From Zoogloea sp021286885 (lineage in GTDB: Bacteria; Pseudomonadota; Gammaproteobacteria; Burkholderiales; Rhodocyclaceae): a DNA stretch of 64,000 nt. The translations under genes were made by a program, and so were the position numbers. Where the stretch lies: assembly GCF_041915215.1 (NCBI RefSeq), contig NZ_JAYSBV010000012.1; one strand, written 5' to 3'. Below are positions 8,381 through 16,513 of this stretch, in pieces (the first letter of the stretch is position 1; every line of letters starts with the position of its first letter). The notes under the pieces are model-generated. The model worked only from the letters and a program-made list of their open reading frames with translations, had not been told where the DNA came from and did not search any database.

Positions 8381-11059
8381 ATGTCCGAAGCCTCCGCTCC
8401 CTTGCCCGCTGCCGTTCAGCATGCCGTTTCCTGCTCCCGTTTCCTGGCCCGCCAGCTCGCCAGCCGTTCCTGGCTGGCCGACGCCCTCGCCCGCAGCATC
8501 GAGCACCCTCTCAGCGCCGCCGCCCTGCGGGATTTCCTGCACGCCGAAAAGGTGGACGAAAATACCCTCAAACCCGCCCTGCGCAAGCTGCGCGCCTGGG
8601 TGATCTGCCACGCGATGGTGCGCGATCTGGCCGGTCTGGCGCCCCTCGCCGAAGTCACCGAGAGCATGACCCTGCTGGCCGATGTCGCCGTCGAGACCGC
8701 CCATGACATCCTGCGCGCCCAGCTGGTGGCACGCCACGGGGAACCCCTTTCTGCCGACGGACGCGAACAGGAGTTCATCATCATCGGCATGGGCAAGCTG
8801 GGCGGGCGGGAGTTGAATGTTTCTTCCGACATCGACCTGATCTTCGTCTACCCGGAAGACGGCGCCACCGCCGGCCCCAAGATCATCGACAACTACGAGT
8901 TCTTCACCAAGCTCGGACGTAGCCTGATCCAGGCCCTCAACGACCTGACCGGCGACGGCCAGGTCTTCCGGGTGGACATGCGCCTGCGCCCCAACGGCGA
9001 CTCCGGCCCCCTGGTGGCGAGCTTCGACATGCTCGAAAACTACTTCATCACCCAGGGCCGGGAGTGGGAGCGCTACGCCTGGATCAAGGCCCGGGTCATG
9101 ACCGGCATCCGGGGCGAGGAGCTGGCCCAGATCGCCCGCCCCTTCATCTTCCGCAAATACCTGGACTTTGGCGCCATCAACGCCATGCGCGACCTGCACG
9201 CCCAGATCCGGCGCGAAGTGGCCCGCAAGGATATGGTGAATAACGTCAAGCTGGGCCCCGGCGGCATCCGCGAGATCGAGTTTCTGGCCCAGGTTTTCCA
9301 GCTGATCCGGGGCGGGCGCGACACCCAGCTCCAGATCAAGCCCACCCTCCAGGTGCTGGCCCGGCTCGCCGAGCGGGGCATCATCACCCCCGAGGCCGAG
9401 CGGGAACTGGCGAGCGCCTATGACTTTCTGCGCCGGCTGGAACACCGGCTCCAGTACCTGGAAGACGCCCAGACCCACACCCTGCCCGGTCGCCCCGAAG
9501 ACCAGGCCATCATCGCCCGGGCCATGGGCTTTGCCAGCTACGCGGCCCTGCTCGAAGAACTGGACGACCACCGCCGGGCGGTGAGCCAGCACTTCAACGG
9601 CGTGTTTGGCGACCCCAACGAAAACGGCCACGACCTGGACAACCTGTGGGCCGGCGCCTGCGACGAAGAACGCAGCCAGGAAGCCTTCCGCAGCCTGGGC
9701 TACCCGGACCCGAGCGCCGCCGCCCGGCGCCTGGCCACCCTGCGCAATGGCAACCGCTACCAGCAGATGCCGCCCAGCATCAAGGTGCGCTTTGATCCGC
9801 TGATTCCCCGGGTAATCGAGGCCGCCGCCGAAACCGGCCACCCGAACGCAACCTTCGACCGGCTGCTCGACCTGCTGGACGCCATCAGCCGGCGCGCCGC
9901 CTATCTGGCCCTGCTCCAGCAATACCCCCAAACCCTGCACAAGGTGGCCGAGCTGGTGGGCGCCTCCGCCTGGGCCGCCCAGTTCCTGAACCGCCACCCC
10001 ATTCTGCTCGACGAAGCCCTGGACCCGCGCATCCTGGACGAGGAGCTGGACCTCAGCGCCTTCCGTACCGAACTTTCCGCCCAGCTGGACGCCGTGGAAC
10101 CCGACATGGAACGCCAGATGGACCTGATGCGCGAGCAGCACCACGCCCAGGTGTTCCGCCTGCTCACCAAGGACATCGCAGGTCGGCTCACCGTGGAGCG
10201 CCACGCCGACTTTCTCTCGGGCCTGGCCGACATCATCGTGGACCTCACCGTGAGCATGTGCTGGCGCAAGATCAAGAACCGCCACCGGGATGACCCGAAG
10301 TTTGCGGTGCTGGCCTACGGCAAGCTGGGCGGCAAGGAACTGGGCTACGCCTCCGACCTGGACATGGTTTACATCCACGACGACGAAGCCCCCGAAGCCG
10401 GCGAGCTCTACACCCGCCTGGGCCAGCGCACCAACACCTGGCTCTCGGCCCAGACTCCGGCAGGCCAGCTGTTTGATACCGACCTGCGCCTGCGCCCCAA
10501 TGGCGACGCGGGGCTCTTGGTGGTGTCCCTCGAATCCTTCCGCCAATACCAGCTCCAGAACGCCTGGGTGTGGGAACACCAGGCCCTCACCCGGGCCCGG
10601 TTCTGCGCCGGCGACCGGGAAATCGGACGCAAGTTTGAAGAAATCCGCATCGAAGTGCTGCGCCAGCCCCGGGATCTGGGCACGCTGCGCACCGAAGTGC
10701 TGGCCATGCGCCAGCGCATGCGCGATGCCCACCCGCCCAAGGCCGGGATCTTCGACCTCAAGCACGACCAGGGCGGCCTGATCGACGTGGAGTTCATGGT
10801 TCAGTACCTGGTGCTCGGCCACGCCCACGCCCACGCGGCCCTCACCGGCAATCTGGGCAACATCGCCCTGCTGCGGATTGCGGGCGAACTGGGGCTGATC
10901 CCCGTCGAGCAGGCCGCCTTCGTGGCCGATGCTTACCGGGAATACCGCCGCCTGCAACACGGCCTGCGCCTCAACACCCAGGAATCCCGCGTTGCCCCCG
11001 CCCAGGTCGAAACCCAGGCCGCCGGCGTGCGCCAGCTGTGGGCCCTGCTGTTCGACTAG
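8381..11059 (+). CDS. glnE: glutamine synthetase adenylyltransferase/adenylyl-removing enzyme
   Basis: GlnE adds AMP to glutamine synthetase, and removes it, in response to PII and glutamine. The 892-residue protein has two nucleotidyltransferase domains. The N-terminal one has GMGKLGGRELNVSSDIDL (adenylyl-removing half) and the C-terminal one has AYGKLGGKELGYASDLDM (adenylylating half); each carries the D-x-D metal site. The ATG at 8381 (MSEASAPLP) is chosen because the in-frame TTG upstream at 8309 lies almost at the start of the divergent yhdP. The 83-bp gap to yhdP must hold the promoters of both genes. A long opposite-strand frame across this gene is a codon-bias shadow. Confidence 0.97.
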   Translation: MSEASAPLPAAVQHAVSCSRFLARQLASRSWLADALARSIEHPLSAAALRDFLHAEKVDENTLKPALRKLRAWVICHAMVRDLAGLAPLAEVTESMTLLADVAVETAHDILRAQLVARHGEPLSADGREQEFIIIGMGKLGGRELNVSSDIDLIFVYPEDGATAGPKIIDNYEFFTKLGRSLIQALNDLTGDGQVFRVDMRLRPNGDSGPLVASFDMLENYFITQGREWERYAWIKARVMTGIRGEELAQIARPFIFRKYLDFGAINAMRDLHAQIRREVARKDMVNNVKLGPGGIREIEFLAQVFQLIRGGRDTQLQIKPTLQVLARLAERGIITPEAERELASAYDFLRRLEHRLQYLEDAQTHTLPGRPEDQAIIARAMGFASYAALLEELDDHRRAVSQHFNGVFGDPNENGHDLDNLWAGACDEERSQEAFRSLGYPDPSAAARRLATLRNGNRYQQMPPSIKVRFDPLIPRVIEAAAETGHPNATFDRLLDLLDAISRRAAYLALLQQYPQTLHKVAELVGASAWAAQFLNRHPILLDEALDPRILDEELDLSAFRTELSAQLDAVEPDMERQMDLMREQHHAQVFRLLTKDIAGRLTVERHADFLSGLADIIVDLTVSMCWRKIKNRHRDDPKFAVLAYGKLGGKELGYASDLDMVYIHDDEAPEAGELYTRLGQRTNTWLSAQTPAGQLFDTDLRLRPNGDAGLLVVSLESFRQYQLQNAWVWEHQALTRARFCAGDREIGRKFEEIRIEVLRQPRDLGTLRTEVLAMRQRMRDAHPPKAGIFDLKHDQGGLIDVEFMVQYLVLGHAHAHAALTGNLGNIALLRIAGELGLIPVEQAAFVADAYREYRRLQHGLRLNTQESRVAPAQVETQAAGVRQLWALLFD

Positions 11060-11141
11060 GGCTAAGCGCAACAAAACACCTCGCCGGGCCCAGGTCCGGC
11101 ACCTCACCCCTTCCAGAAAATTTCGCCAAAATCACCCAAGC

Positions 11142-11801
11142 ATGCGCCCCTACACCCACATTCTGTTTGACCTGGACGGCACCCTGATCGACTCGGCCCC
11201 GGCCATTCTCGCCAGCTTCCGAGATGCCTTTGCCCGGGCCGGAATCAGCCCGGTGCGCAGCATCGACGACAGCATCATCGGCCCGCCCCTCACCGAGACC
11301 CTGCAACTGCTCGCCGGCAGCACCGATGCCCCCCTGATCGCCCAACTGGCCGAGCACTTCAAGGCCAGCTACGACACCGAAGGCTACAAGGCCACCAGCG
11401 CCTACCCGGGCATCACCGAGCTCCTGGCCGGCCTGAAGGGCGCCGGGCTGCACCTCTCCATCGCCACCAACAAGCGCATCCACCCCACCCGGCTGATCCT
11501 CGAACACCTGGGCTGGGCGGGCTTTTTCGATCACGTGTATGCGCTGGATCTGTTCACCCCGCGCCTGCCCCACAAGGCCGCGATGATCGAACGCCTGATG
11601 CACGACCAGCAGATCCCCGCCAGCCAGGCGGTCTACATCGGCGACCGCCCCGAAGACGGTCACTCCGCCGACGCCAACGCCCTCCCCTTCATCGCCGCCT
11701 GCTGGGGCTACGGCAGCATCAGCGAAGAAGAACGGGAAGCGGGCTGGGCGGTGTGCCGGAGCGCGGCAGAAATGCTGAAAAAACTGCAGGAAATGCGGTG
11801 A
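11142..11801 (+). CDS. HAD-family phosphatase, phosphoglycolate phosphatase-like
   Basis: The 219-residue protein is a haloacid dehalogenase-type hydrolase. Motif I is FDLDGTLIDSAP (nucleophile Asp near residue 9), motif II is IATNK, and motif IV is YIGDRPEDG. An alpha-helical cap lies between motifs I and II, as in the Gph/PhnX group. Likely substrates are small phosphomonoesters such as 2-phosphoglycolate, but this is a family inference. The ATG at 11142 is chosen because everything upstream in frame overlaps glnE. It follows glnE by 82 bp and may be cotranscribed with it. Confidence 0.88.
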   Translation: MRPYTHILFDLDGTLIDSAPAILASFRDAFARAGISPVRSIDDSIIGPPLTETLQLLAGSTDAPLIAQLAEHFKASYDTEGYKATSAYPGITELLAGLKGAGLHLSIATNKRIHPTRLILEHLGWAGFFDHVYALDLFTPRLPHKAAMIERLMHDQQIPASQAVYIGDRPEDGHSADANALPFIAACWGYGSISEEEREAGWAVCRSAAEMLKKLQEMR

Positions 11802-12028
11802 TCCATGCCACCTGACGGCATCAAAAACTGCACATAACACCTACAAAAATAAAAAAACGAAAACCAATCAACATTTACATTTTATGCAGTGATAAGCTCC
11901 AGAAGCCTTGCCAGCAAAAAACAAATGACAAAAGCACTTGTTACGCCCAAGGCCGTAAAAAACCCATCAATGCCAATTACAAGGCTGGCCCGTAAAACCT
12001 GGGCATATCTGGATCTGGAGATGTTGTC
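11802..12028 (+). other. AT-rich intergenic region before lipoprotein pair
   Basis: This 227-bp stretch is markedly more AT-rich than its neighbours and carries no open frame that looks coding. It most likely holds the promoter for the lipoprotein gene at 12029. Two boxes resembling a sigma-28 -10 element (GCCGTAAA at 11952 and CCCGTAAA at 11989) are present, but neither has a convincing -35 box at the right distance. I see no repeat or strong terminator. Confidence 0.4.
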
Positions 12029-12796
12029 GTGAACAAATTTGCAACTTCTGGCCTGCTGCTCATGCTGGCCGGAGTGGTTGCAGGCTGTACGCCGCGCTAT
12101 GCGGACGTGCCTGCTCCAACCCGTTTTGAAAACTCAACCCAGCAAAAAATCCAGGCTGCACAACACTGGCAGAAAATCGCTGAGCACATGGCGATCCAGA
12201 TCGGCAGCGACCTCCAAGGGAAACTCAACGGGCGGGCATTGTTCATCCCGCTGCAGGAAGGAGAACAAGCCTTTGTCTCGGGCTTCCGGGAACTGCTGAT
12301 CACATCGCTGGTGCAACAAGGGGTGCCTGTCAGTACCGACAAGCGCAACGCATTGACCGTAGATGTGCGTTACTCCATCTACAAGTTCAATCCCGAGCGT
12401 TCGGCCAATACCTACAAGTACGGCCAAATCACCGCCCTCACAGCCGGACTCTGGAGCGCAGGCGGAATCATTGGGGCGATTGTGGATAGCAGCAGCTCTG
12501 CAGGCGCGACAGCCGCCGCGAGCGTGCTTGCCGTGGGTGCCGCAGAAACCCTGGGATGGGCGCTTAATGAGGCCGGTGAAGCCGGTAAACACGCACCTGG
12601 ATCAGTCCCGCGCTCAGAGATCGTGCTGACGCTCTCCATCAGCGATCAATCACAGATCATCGCCCGCCGCACCCAGATTTATTACGCGACGGACACCGAT
12701 CAGGATCTGTACTGGAAGCGCAGCACCAGCAACGGCTACACCCTCCCGGTGGTAGGCAGTTCCTGTAGCGAAGGAGGTGGCTCATGCGCACGCTAA
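12029..12796 (+). CDS. lipoprotein of unknown function, upstream of flgO
   Basis: The 255-residue protein begins with GTG, preceded by GGAG eight bases upstream. It has a signal peptide with lipobox (VVAGCTP, Cys near residue 20). A soluble region follows, then a small-residue segment (about residues 140-175, rich in Ala, Gly and Ser) that could be a membrane-embedded hairpin or glycine-zipper-like piece. The C-terminal part is again soluble. It overlaps the downstream FlgO-like gene by 13 bp, so the two products are coupled and probably work together at the outer membrane. I do not recognise a named family. Confidence 0.75.
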   Translation: MNKFATSGLLLMLAGVVAGCTPRYADVPAPTRFENSTQQKIQAAQHWQKIAEHMAIQIGSDLQGKLNGRALFIPLQEGEQAFVSGFRELLITSLVQQGVPVSTDKRNALTVDVRYSIYKFNPERSANTYKYGQITALTAGLWSAGGIIGAIVDSSSSAGATAAASVLAVGAAETLGWALNEAGEAGKHAPGSVPRSEIVLTLSISDQSQIIARRTQIYYATDTDQDLYWKRSTSNGYTLPVVGSSCSEGGGSCAR

Positions 12797-13374
12797 GTCT
12801 CGGATTGATCAGCTGTGCGCTGCTGATGGGATGTGAAACCGCGCCGGTACAGGCCCCCCAGCAGGAACCGACCTACGAGCAAGCCCAGAACAACAACTTT
12901 CAAGCGGCCAACTATGCTGCCGTCACCGAGCTGCTCAAGCGCATGCCAGCCGGGGCTGTCAGTAGCAGTAACAGCTCTAGCAGCAATGATGGAAGCAACT
13001 CTCCTTTCATTGTCGCGACACTGGTCAACATTGACCAGCTGGAACAGTCATCCACGCTGGGACGCCTGATTTCCGAGCAGGTTGCCTCCAAAATGACTCA
13101 GCTTGGGCACAACGTGCTGGAGTTGAAAGTCCGCAACAGCGTCTATCTGAAGCGCAACGAAGGCGAACTACTGCTGACCCGCGAAATCCGCGAAGTTGCC
13201 AACAATCACCGTGCCCAGGCCGTGATTGTGGGCACCTACGCAGAAAGTGCCACCCTCGTGTATGTCAATCTGAAGGTGGTCAATCCGGCCACCAACGTGG
13301 TTCTGGCTGCCCACGACTACGCACTGCCGCTGAACAAGCAAGTGCGCAGCATGCTGCGCAAAACCCCAGGCTAA
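12784..13374 (+). CDS. FlgO-domain lipoprotein
   Basis: The 196-residue product has a lipoprotein signal (LLMGCETA, Cys near 17), a Ser/Asn-rich linker (about residues 60-73), and a FlgO-type domain from about residue 75 to 190. Features typical of FlgO are the opening FIVATLVNIDQL, the segment STLGRLISEQVASKM, and the end AAHDYALPLN. In Vibrio, FlgO is an outer-membrane lipoprotein needed for flagellar stability and motility. Here the gene is more than 23 kb from the flagellin cluster in this window, and FlgO domains also occur in non-flagellar envelope proteins, so a flagellar role is only suggested. Confidence 0.8.
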   Translation: MRTLSLGLISCALLMGCETAPVQAPQQEPTYEQAQNNNFQAANYAAVTELLKRMPAGAVSSSNSSSSNDGSNSPFIVATLVNIDQLEQSSTLGRLISEQVASKMTQLGHNVLELKVRNSVYLKRNEGELLLTREIREVANNHRAQAVIVGTYAESATLVYVNLKVVNPATNVVLAAHDYALPLNKQVRSMLRKTPG

Positions 13375-13387
13375 GAAACGGTCGTTA

Positions 13388-13423
13388 AAACTCCCACCCC
13401 TGGCTGCAGGGGTGGCAGAGTTT
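13388..13423 (+). terminator. stem-loop terminator after FlgO-domain gene
   Basis: A 9-bp perfect stem (CCACCCCTG/CAGGGGTGG, loop GCTG, 13394-13415) is extended by AAACTC/GAGTTT across a two-base bulge. It starts 14 bases after the FlgO-domain stop. The T-run is short (three), so efficiency is uncertain. It also argues against starting the next gene at the GTG at 13412. Confidence 0.55.
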
Positions 13424-13477
13424 GGCATACACTCGGGCCTTCGTTTTTACTTTCCGACTTGCTGTCCGACCCCTGCC

Positions 13478-13732
13478 ATGTTCCGTCTGCTGACCTGTAT
13501 CGCGCTGCTCGTCCCCACCCTCGCCCTGGCCCAAGTGCAGGTGATGACTGACCGTTCCGCCGCCTCCATCCTGGGGCAAGACAGTACCCGGGGCGGAGCC
13601 AAGGGGAGCGGGAACGAGAATGGCGGCAAGAGCCAGGCGGATGCACCGCCCGCCCCTCAGGATAACTGCGAGTACAAGGCGGTGATGACCGACGAGGATT
13701 ACCGCAAGTGCGGGATCAATCCCGGGCGTTGA
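13478..13732 (+). CDS. small secreted protein, unknown function
   Basis: The 84-residue product has a clear Sec signal peptide (MFRLLTCIALLVPTLALA, likely cleavage before QVQ). The mature part is about 66 residues, with a Gly/Asn/Lys-rich low-complexity stretch and a C-terminal segment DNCEYKAVMTDEDYRKC whose two cysteines could form a disulfide. The start is the ATG just before the signal sequence; a GTG further upstream falls inside the preceding terminator hairpin. There is no strong ribosome site. It converges on the eutR-like gene. No family recognised. Confidence 0.6.
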   Translation: MFRLLTCIALLVPTLALAQVQVMTDRSAASILGQDSTRGGAKGSGNENGGKSQADAPPAPQDNCEYKAVMTDEDYRKCGINPGR

Positions 13733-13757
13733 TGGCGCGCGGCGCCGGGCGCCAGGC

Positions 13758-14729
13758 TCAATCCTCGCGCAGGGATGCGGAGGGCAGTTCGCCGAACATG
13801 CGCCGGTAATCCTGGGCGAACTGGCTCAGGTGGGTGAAGCCCCAGTCGTAGGCCACGCTCGATACCGAGCGCCGCCCCTGCCCGTAGCGCAGCGCCCGCC
13901 GCACCTCGTTGAGGCGCAGGCTGCGGATGTAGGCGAGGGGTGCGAGGCCGGTGATTTCTTCCACACAGTTCTGCAGGGCGCGCCGGCTCAGGTGCAGCCG
14001 GGCACACAGTTCGGTGATGCTGGGCGGGCTTTCCGGGTCGGCCAGCACCAGCTGACGCAGGCGCTCCACCAGTTGCTGGTGCTGGAGCCGGGTACGCGCC
14101 GCCTGGGCTGGCAGGGAATCGGGGCTCACCAGCACCCCGGCCAGGGCGTCAAAGATGCGCTGCTGCAGGCTGGCCGGGCAATCCGGGGTCTGGGGTGCCT
14201 GGGCATCGGCCAGGATGCCATTGAGGGTGGCGCACAAGGATTCCTTGCGCCCGGGGGCCAGATCCCGCACATCGCCCTGGAGCAGCAGCCGGTCAAGATC
14301 CTGGTGCAGGTGCAGCTCCAGGTGTTCGGCCAATGCAGCCCGATCCACCACCACGCCGTACAGATTGAAATCAGGGGCGGTCAGCAGATCGAATTCGGCG
14401 CCCCCGTCCCGCACGCACACGGCCCGGGCGGACAGGGCCTTGCCGCCCATGGACATCATCCCGTCGGCGGCTGCCGGAATGCCGAACCACACCGATTCGG
14501 CCCAGGCCGCACAGGTCTGGCGCAGCTGGCGGTTGGCCTGCTCCACGAAGATCTGGGTCTTGGGCAGCCAGAGCTCGGTCACGCTGCCCTCGAAACTGCC
14601 CGGGGTGAGCTGGTCGTAACGCTGATCCCACTGGGACAGGTTGTGGGCCTGCTCGTCCGCATCCCGCGCCCGGGTCGTCCGGCGCAGGACAGACAGGGAG
14701 GTATAGGGATGCGAAGAAGAGGCGCTCAT
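13758..14729 (-). CDS. eutR: AraC-family regulator, EutR-like
   Basis: This 323-residue regulator has a long N-terminal sensing region and a C-terminal AraC double helix-turn-helix (about residues 225-318: SITELCARLHLSRRALQ and SVSSVAYDWGFTHLSQFAQDYRRMFG). AraC proteins next to ethanolamine genes are usually EutR, which activates eut transcription when ethanolamine and adenosylcobalamin are present. That role is inferred from its divergent position relative to the permease, eutB and eutC. The ATG at 14729 is preceded by AGGA; the in-frame extension upstream is not supported. A paired direct repeat at 15003-15039 is a likely binding site. Confidence 0.88.
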   Translation of the reverse strand: MSASSSHPYTSLSVLRRTTRARDADEQAHNLSQWDQRYDQLTPGSFEGSVTELWLPKTQIFVEQANRQLRQTCAAWAESVWFGIPAAADGMMSMGGKALSARAVCVRDGGAEFDLLTAPDFNLYGVVVDRAALAEHLELHLHQDLDRLLLQGDVRDLAPGRKESLCATLNGILADAQAPQTPDCPASLQQRIFDALAGVLVSPDSLPAQAARTRLQHQQLVERLRQLVLADPESPPSITELCARLHLSRRALQNCVEEITGLAPLAYIRSLRLNEVRRALRYGQGRRSVSSVAYDWGFTHLSQFAQDYRRMFGELPSASLRED

Positions 14730-14840
14730 GGGTTTTTCCTGAACAACGTGCGGTGATTCTGCGAATAGAAGCAAACAACGTACCGCCCGCCCCCATTCTT
14801 GTGCCCCCATCACCCACCCCATGGCGGGCCTACGCAGCCG

Positions 14841-14868
14841 AACGGGCCATCTTTCGGGCCGTTTTTTT
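14841..14868 (+). terminator. terminator-like hairpin in the eut leader
   Basis: AACGGGCC (14841-14848) pairs with GGGCCGTT (14856-14863) apart from one G-G mismatch, and the right arm runs into seven consecutive T (14862-14868). It faces the ethanolamine permease, about 230 bp upstream of its start. No plus-strand gene ends nearby, so it may insulate the eut promoter or act as an attenuator. Confidence 0.45.
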
Positions 14869-15002
14869 ATAAGCTAAAGCCTGTACCTGCTTTTCTGCAA
14901 GGCCCATCGTTGGTGCATTGCAGCAGCGTATTCATTTCTTTTGCACCCCCTTGGTGCGGTTTTGGCGGCATTTTCGCGACACTTGGTTTTTTGTCGGGAA
15001 AT

Positions 15003-15039
15003 GTGCCAATTCTTGATAGTGGCGTGCCAAAACTTGATA
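15003..15039 (+). promoter_or_regulatory. paired direct repeat, putative EutR operator
   Basis: Two 16-bp direct repeats, GTGCCAATTCTTGATA (15003-15018) and GTGCCAAAACTTGATA (15024-15039), differ at two central positions and are offset by exactly 21 bp, two helical turns. This geometry is typical of AraC-family operators. They lie 56 bp upstream of the permease start and 274 bp from the regulator gene. Confidence 0.6.
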
Positions 15040-15094
15040 CATGTCAAACCCGCCCGTGGGCCACGATGCAGCCATCCAACCCAAGGAGTGAATC

Positions 15095-16480
15095 ATGAGT
15101 ACGCAGTCTGCGCCCCACGGCCTCTCGGCCACCCTGGGCACCTGGCAGTTGTGGGGGATCGCCGTCGGTCTGGTGATTTCTGGCGAATACTTTGGCTGGA
15201 GCTTCGGCTGGGCCTCGGCCGGAACCCTCGGTTTCATGGTCACCACCGTGATGGTGGCCATCATGTACGGCACCTTCATCTTCAGTTTCACCGAGCTGAC
15301 CGCCAGCATTCCCCACGCGGGCGGCCCCTTTGCCTACAGCTACCACGCCTTCGGCCCCCTGGGCGGCTACCTGGCCGGCATGGCCACCCTGATCGAGTTT
15401 GTGTTTGCCCCGCCCGCCATCGCCCTGGCGATTGGCGCCTACCTGAACGTCCAGTATCCGTCCCTGGATCCGAAGATTGCCGCCACCTGTGCTTACGTGG
15501 TGTTCATGGGCCTCAACATCGTGGGGGTGACGATTGCCGCCACCTTCGAGCTGTTCGTGACCCTGCTCGCCATTTTTGAACTGCTGGTGTTCATGGGCGT
15601 GGTCGCCCCCGGCTTTGAAATGGCCAACTTCACCAAGGGCGGCTGGAGCGGTGCGGATGAGTTCTCTGTGGCGGCCCTGCCCGGCATCTTTGCGGCGATT
15701 CCGTTTGCGATCTGGTTCTTCCTCGCCATCGAAGGCGTGGCCATGGCCGCCGAAGAGGCCAAAGACCCGAAGCGCTCCATCCCCATCGCCTACACCTGCG
15801 GCATCCTGACCCTGGTGGTGCTGGCCGTGGGCGTGATGATGTTCGCCGGCGGCGTGGGCGACTGGACCAAACTCGCCAACATCAACGATCCGCTGCCCCA
15901 GGCCATGAAGATCATCGTGGGCGAATCCAGCGGCTGGCTGCACATGCTGGTGTGGCTGGGCCTGTTCGGGCTGGTGGCGTCCTTCCACGGCATCATCCTG
16001 GGCTACTCGCGCCAGATCTACGCCCAAGCCCGGGCCGGCTACCTGCCCCCCTGGTTTGCCCAGGTTCATCCCCGCTTCAAGACCCCGCACCGGGCCATCA
16101 TCGCTGGCGGCGTGGTGGGGATTGCCGCGATCTTCAGCGACGAGCTGCTCTCCTTCGGCGGCCAGAGCCTGACCGCCAACATCGTCACCATCTCGGTGCT
16201 GGGCGCCCTCACCATGTACGCCATGAGCATGGTTGCGCTGTTCAAGCTGCGCGCCACCGAACCGAACCTGGAACGCCCCTACAAGGTGCCCTTCTACCCG
16301 GTGTTCCCCACCATCGCCCTGGCCGGCGCGCTGGTCTGCCTGGCGACCGTGATCTGGTTCAACCCCCTGCTGGCCGGGCTGTATGCAGGCATTCTGGTGG
16401 CGGGCTATGGCTACCACCTGGCCACCCACCATCACCGGGCCGCCCAGCCCATCGCCGCCCTGGCCAGCGAAACCAAGTAA
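15095..16480 (+). CDS. eat: ethanolamine permease (APC superfamily)
   Basis: The 461-residue protein is an amino acid-polyamine-organocation transporter with about twelve hydrophobic segments spread from residue 15 to 445. It matches the ethanolamine permease group, and its position directly before eutB and eutC supports ethanolamine uptake across the inner membrane. The start has a strong ribosome site (AAGGAG seven bases before ATG). The gap to eutB is 33 bp, so permease, eutB, eutC and perhaps the porin form one transcript. No eut microcompartment shell genes are present in the window. Confidence 0.93.
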   Translation: MSTQSAPHGLSATLGTWQLWGIAVGLVISGEYFGWSFGWASAGTLGFMVTTVMVAIMYGTFIFSFTELTASIPHAGGPFAYSYHAFGPLGGYLAGMATLIEFVFAPPAIALAIGAYLNVQYPSLDPKIAATCAYVVFMGLNIVGVTIAATFELFVTLLAIFELLVFMGVVAPGFEMANFTKGGWSGADEFSVAALPGIFAAIPFAIWFFLAIEGVAMAAEEAKDPKRSIPIAYTCGILTLVVLAVGVMMFAGGVGDWTKLANINDPLPQAMKIIVGESSGWLHMLVWLGLFGLVASFHGIILGYSRQIYAQARAGYLPPWFAQVHPRFKTPHRAIIAGGVVGIAAIFSDELLSFGGQSLTANIVTISVLGALTMYAMSMVALFKLRATEPNLERPYKVPFYPVFPTIALAGALVCLATVIWFNPLLAGLYAGILVAGYGYHLATHHHRAAQPIAALASETK

Positions 16481-16513
16481 GCCGCCCCCCGCCAGCCCCG
16501 GAGCTCCAACGCC

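Larger units (their letters stand above)
14730..15094 (+). other. eut regulatory region
   Basis: This 365-bp noncoding stretch separates the divergent regulator from the ethanolamine permease. It holds a terminator-like hairpin (14841-14868), an AT-rich segment, and the paired direct repeat at 15003-15039. I found nothing resembling a cobalamin riboswitch core. A sigma-70 promoter is not obvious, as would fit a promoter that depends on an activator. Confidence 0.6.

Noticed and set aside
8303..11107. Open frame of 934 codons on the minus strand opposite glnE
   Set aside because: Shadow of glnE; no ribosome site or domain.
11952..11996. Sigma-28 promoter before the FlgO-like pair
   Set aside because: Two -10-like boxes exist, but no TAAA-type -35 box at the required distance.
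14730..15094. Cobalamin riboswitch before the B12-dependent eut genes
   Set aside because: No B12-box-like conserved core could be found in the region by eye; control seems to be by the AraC protein.
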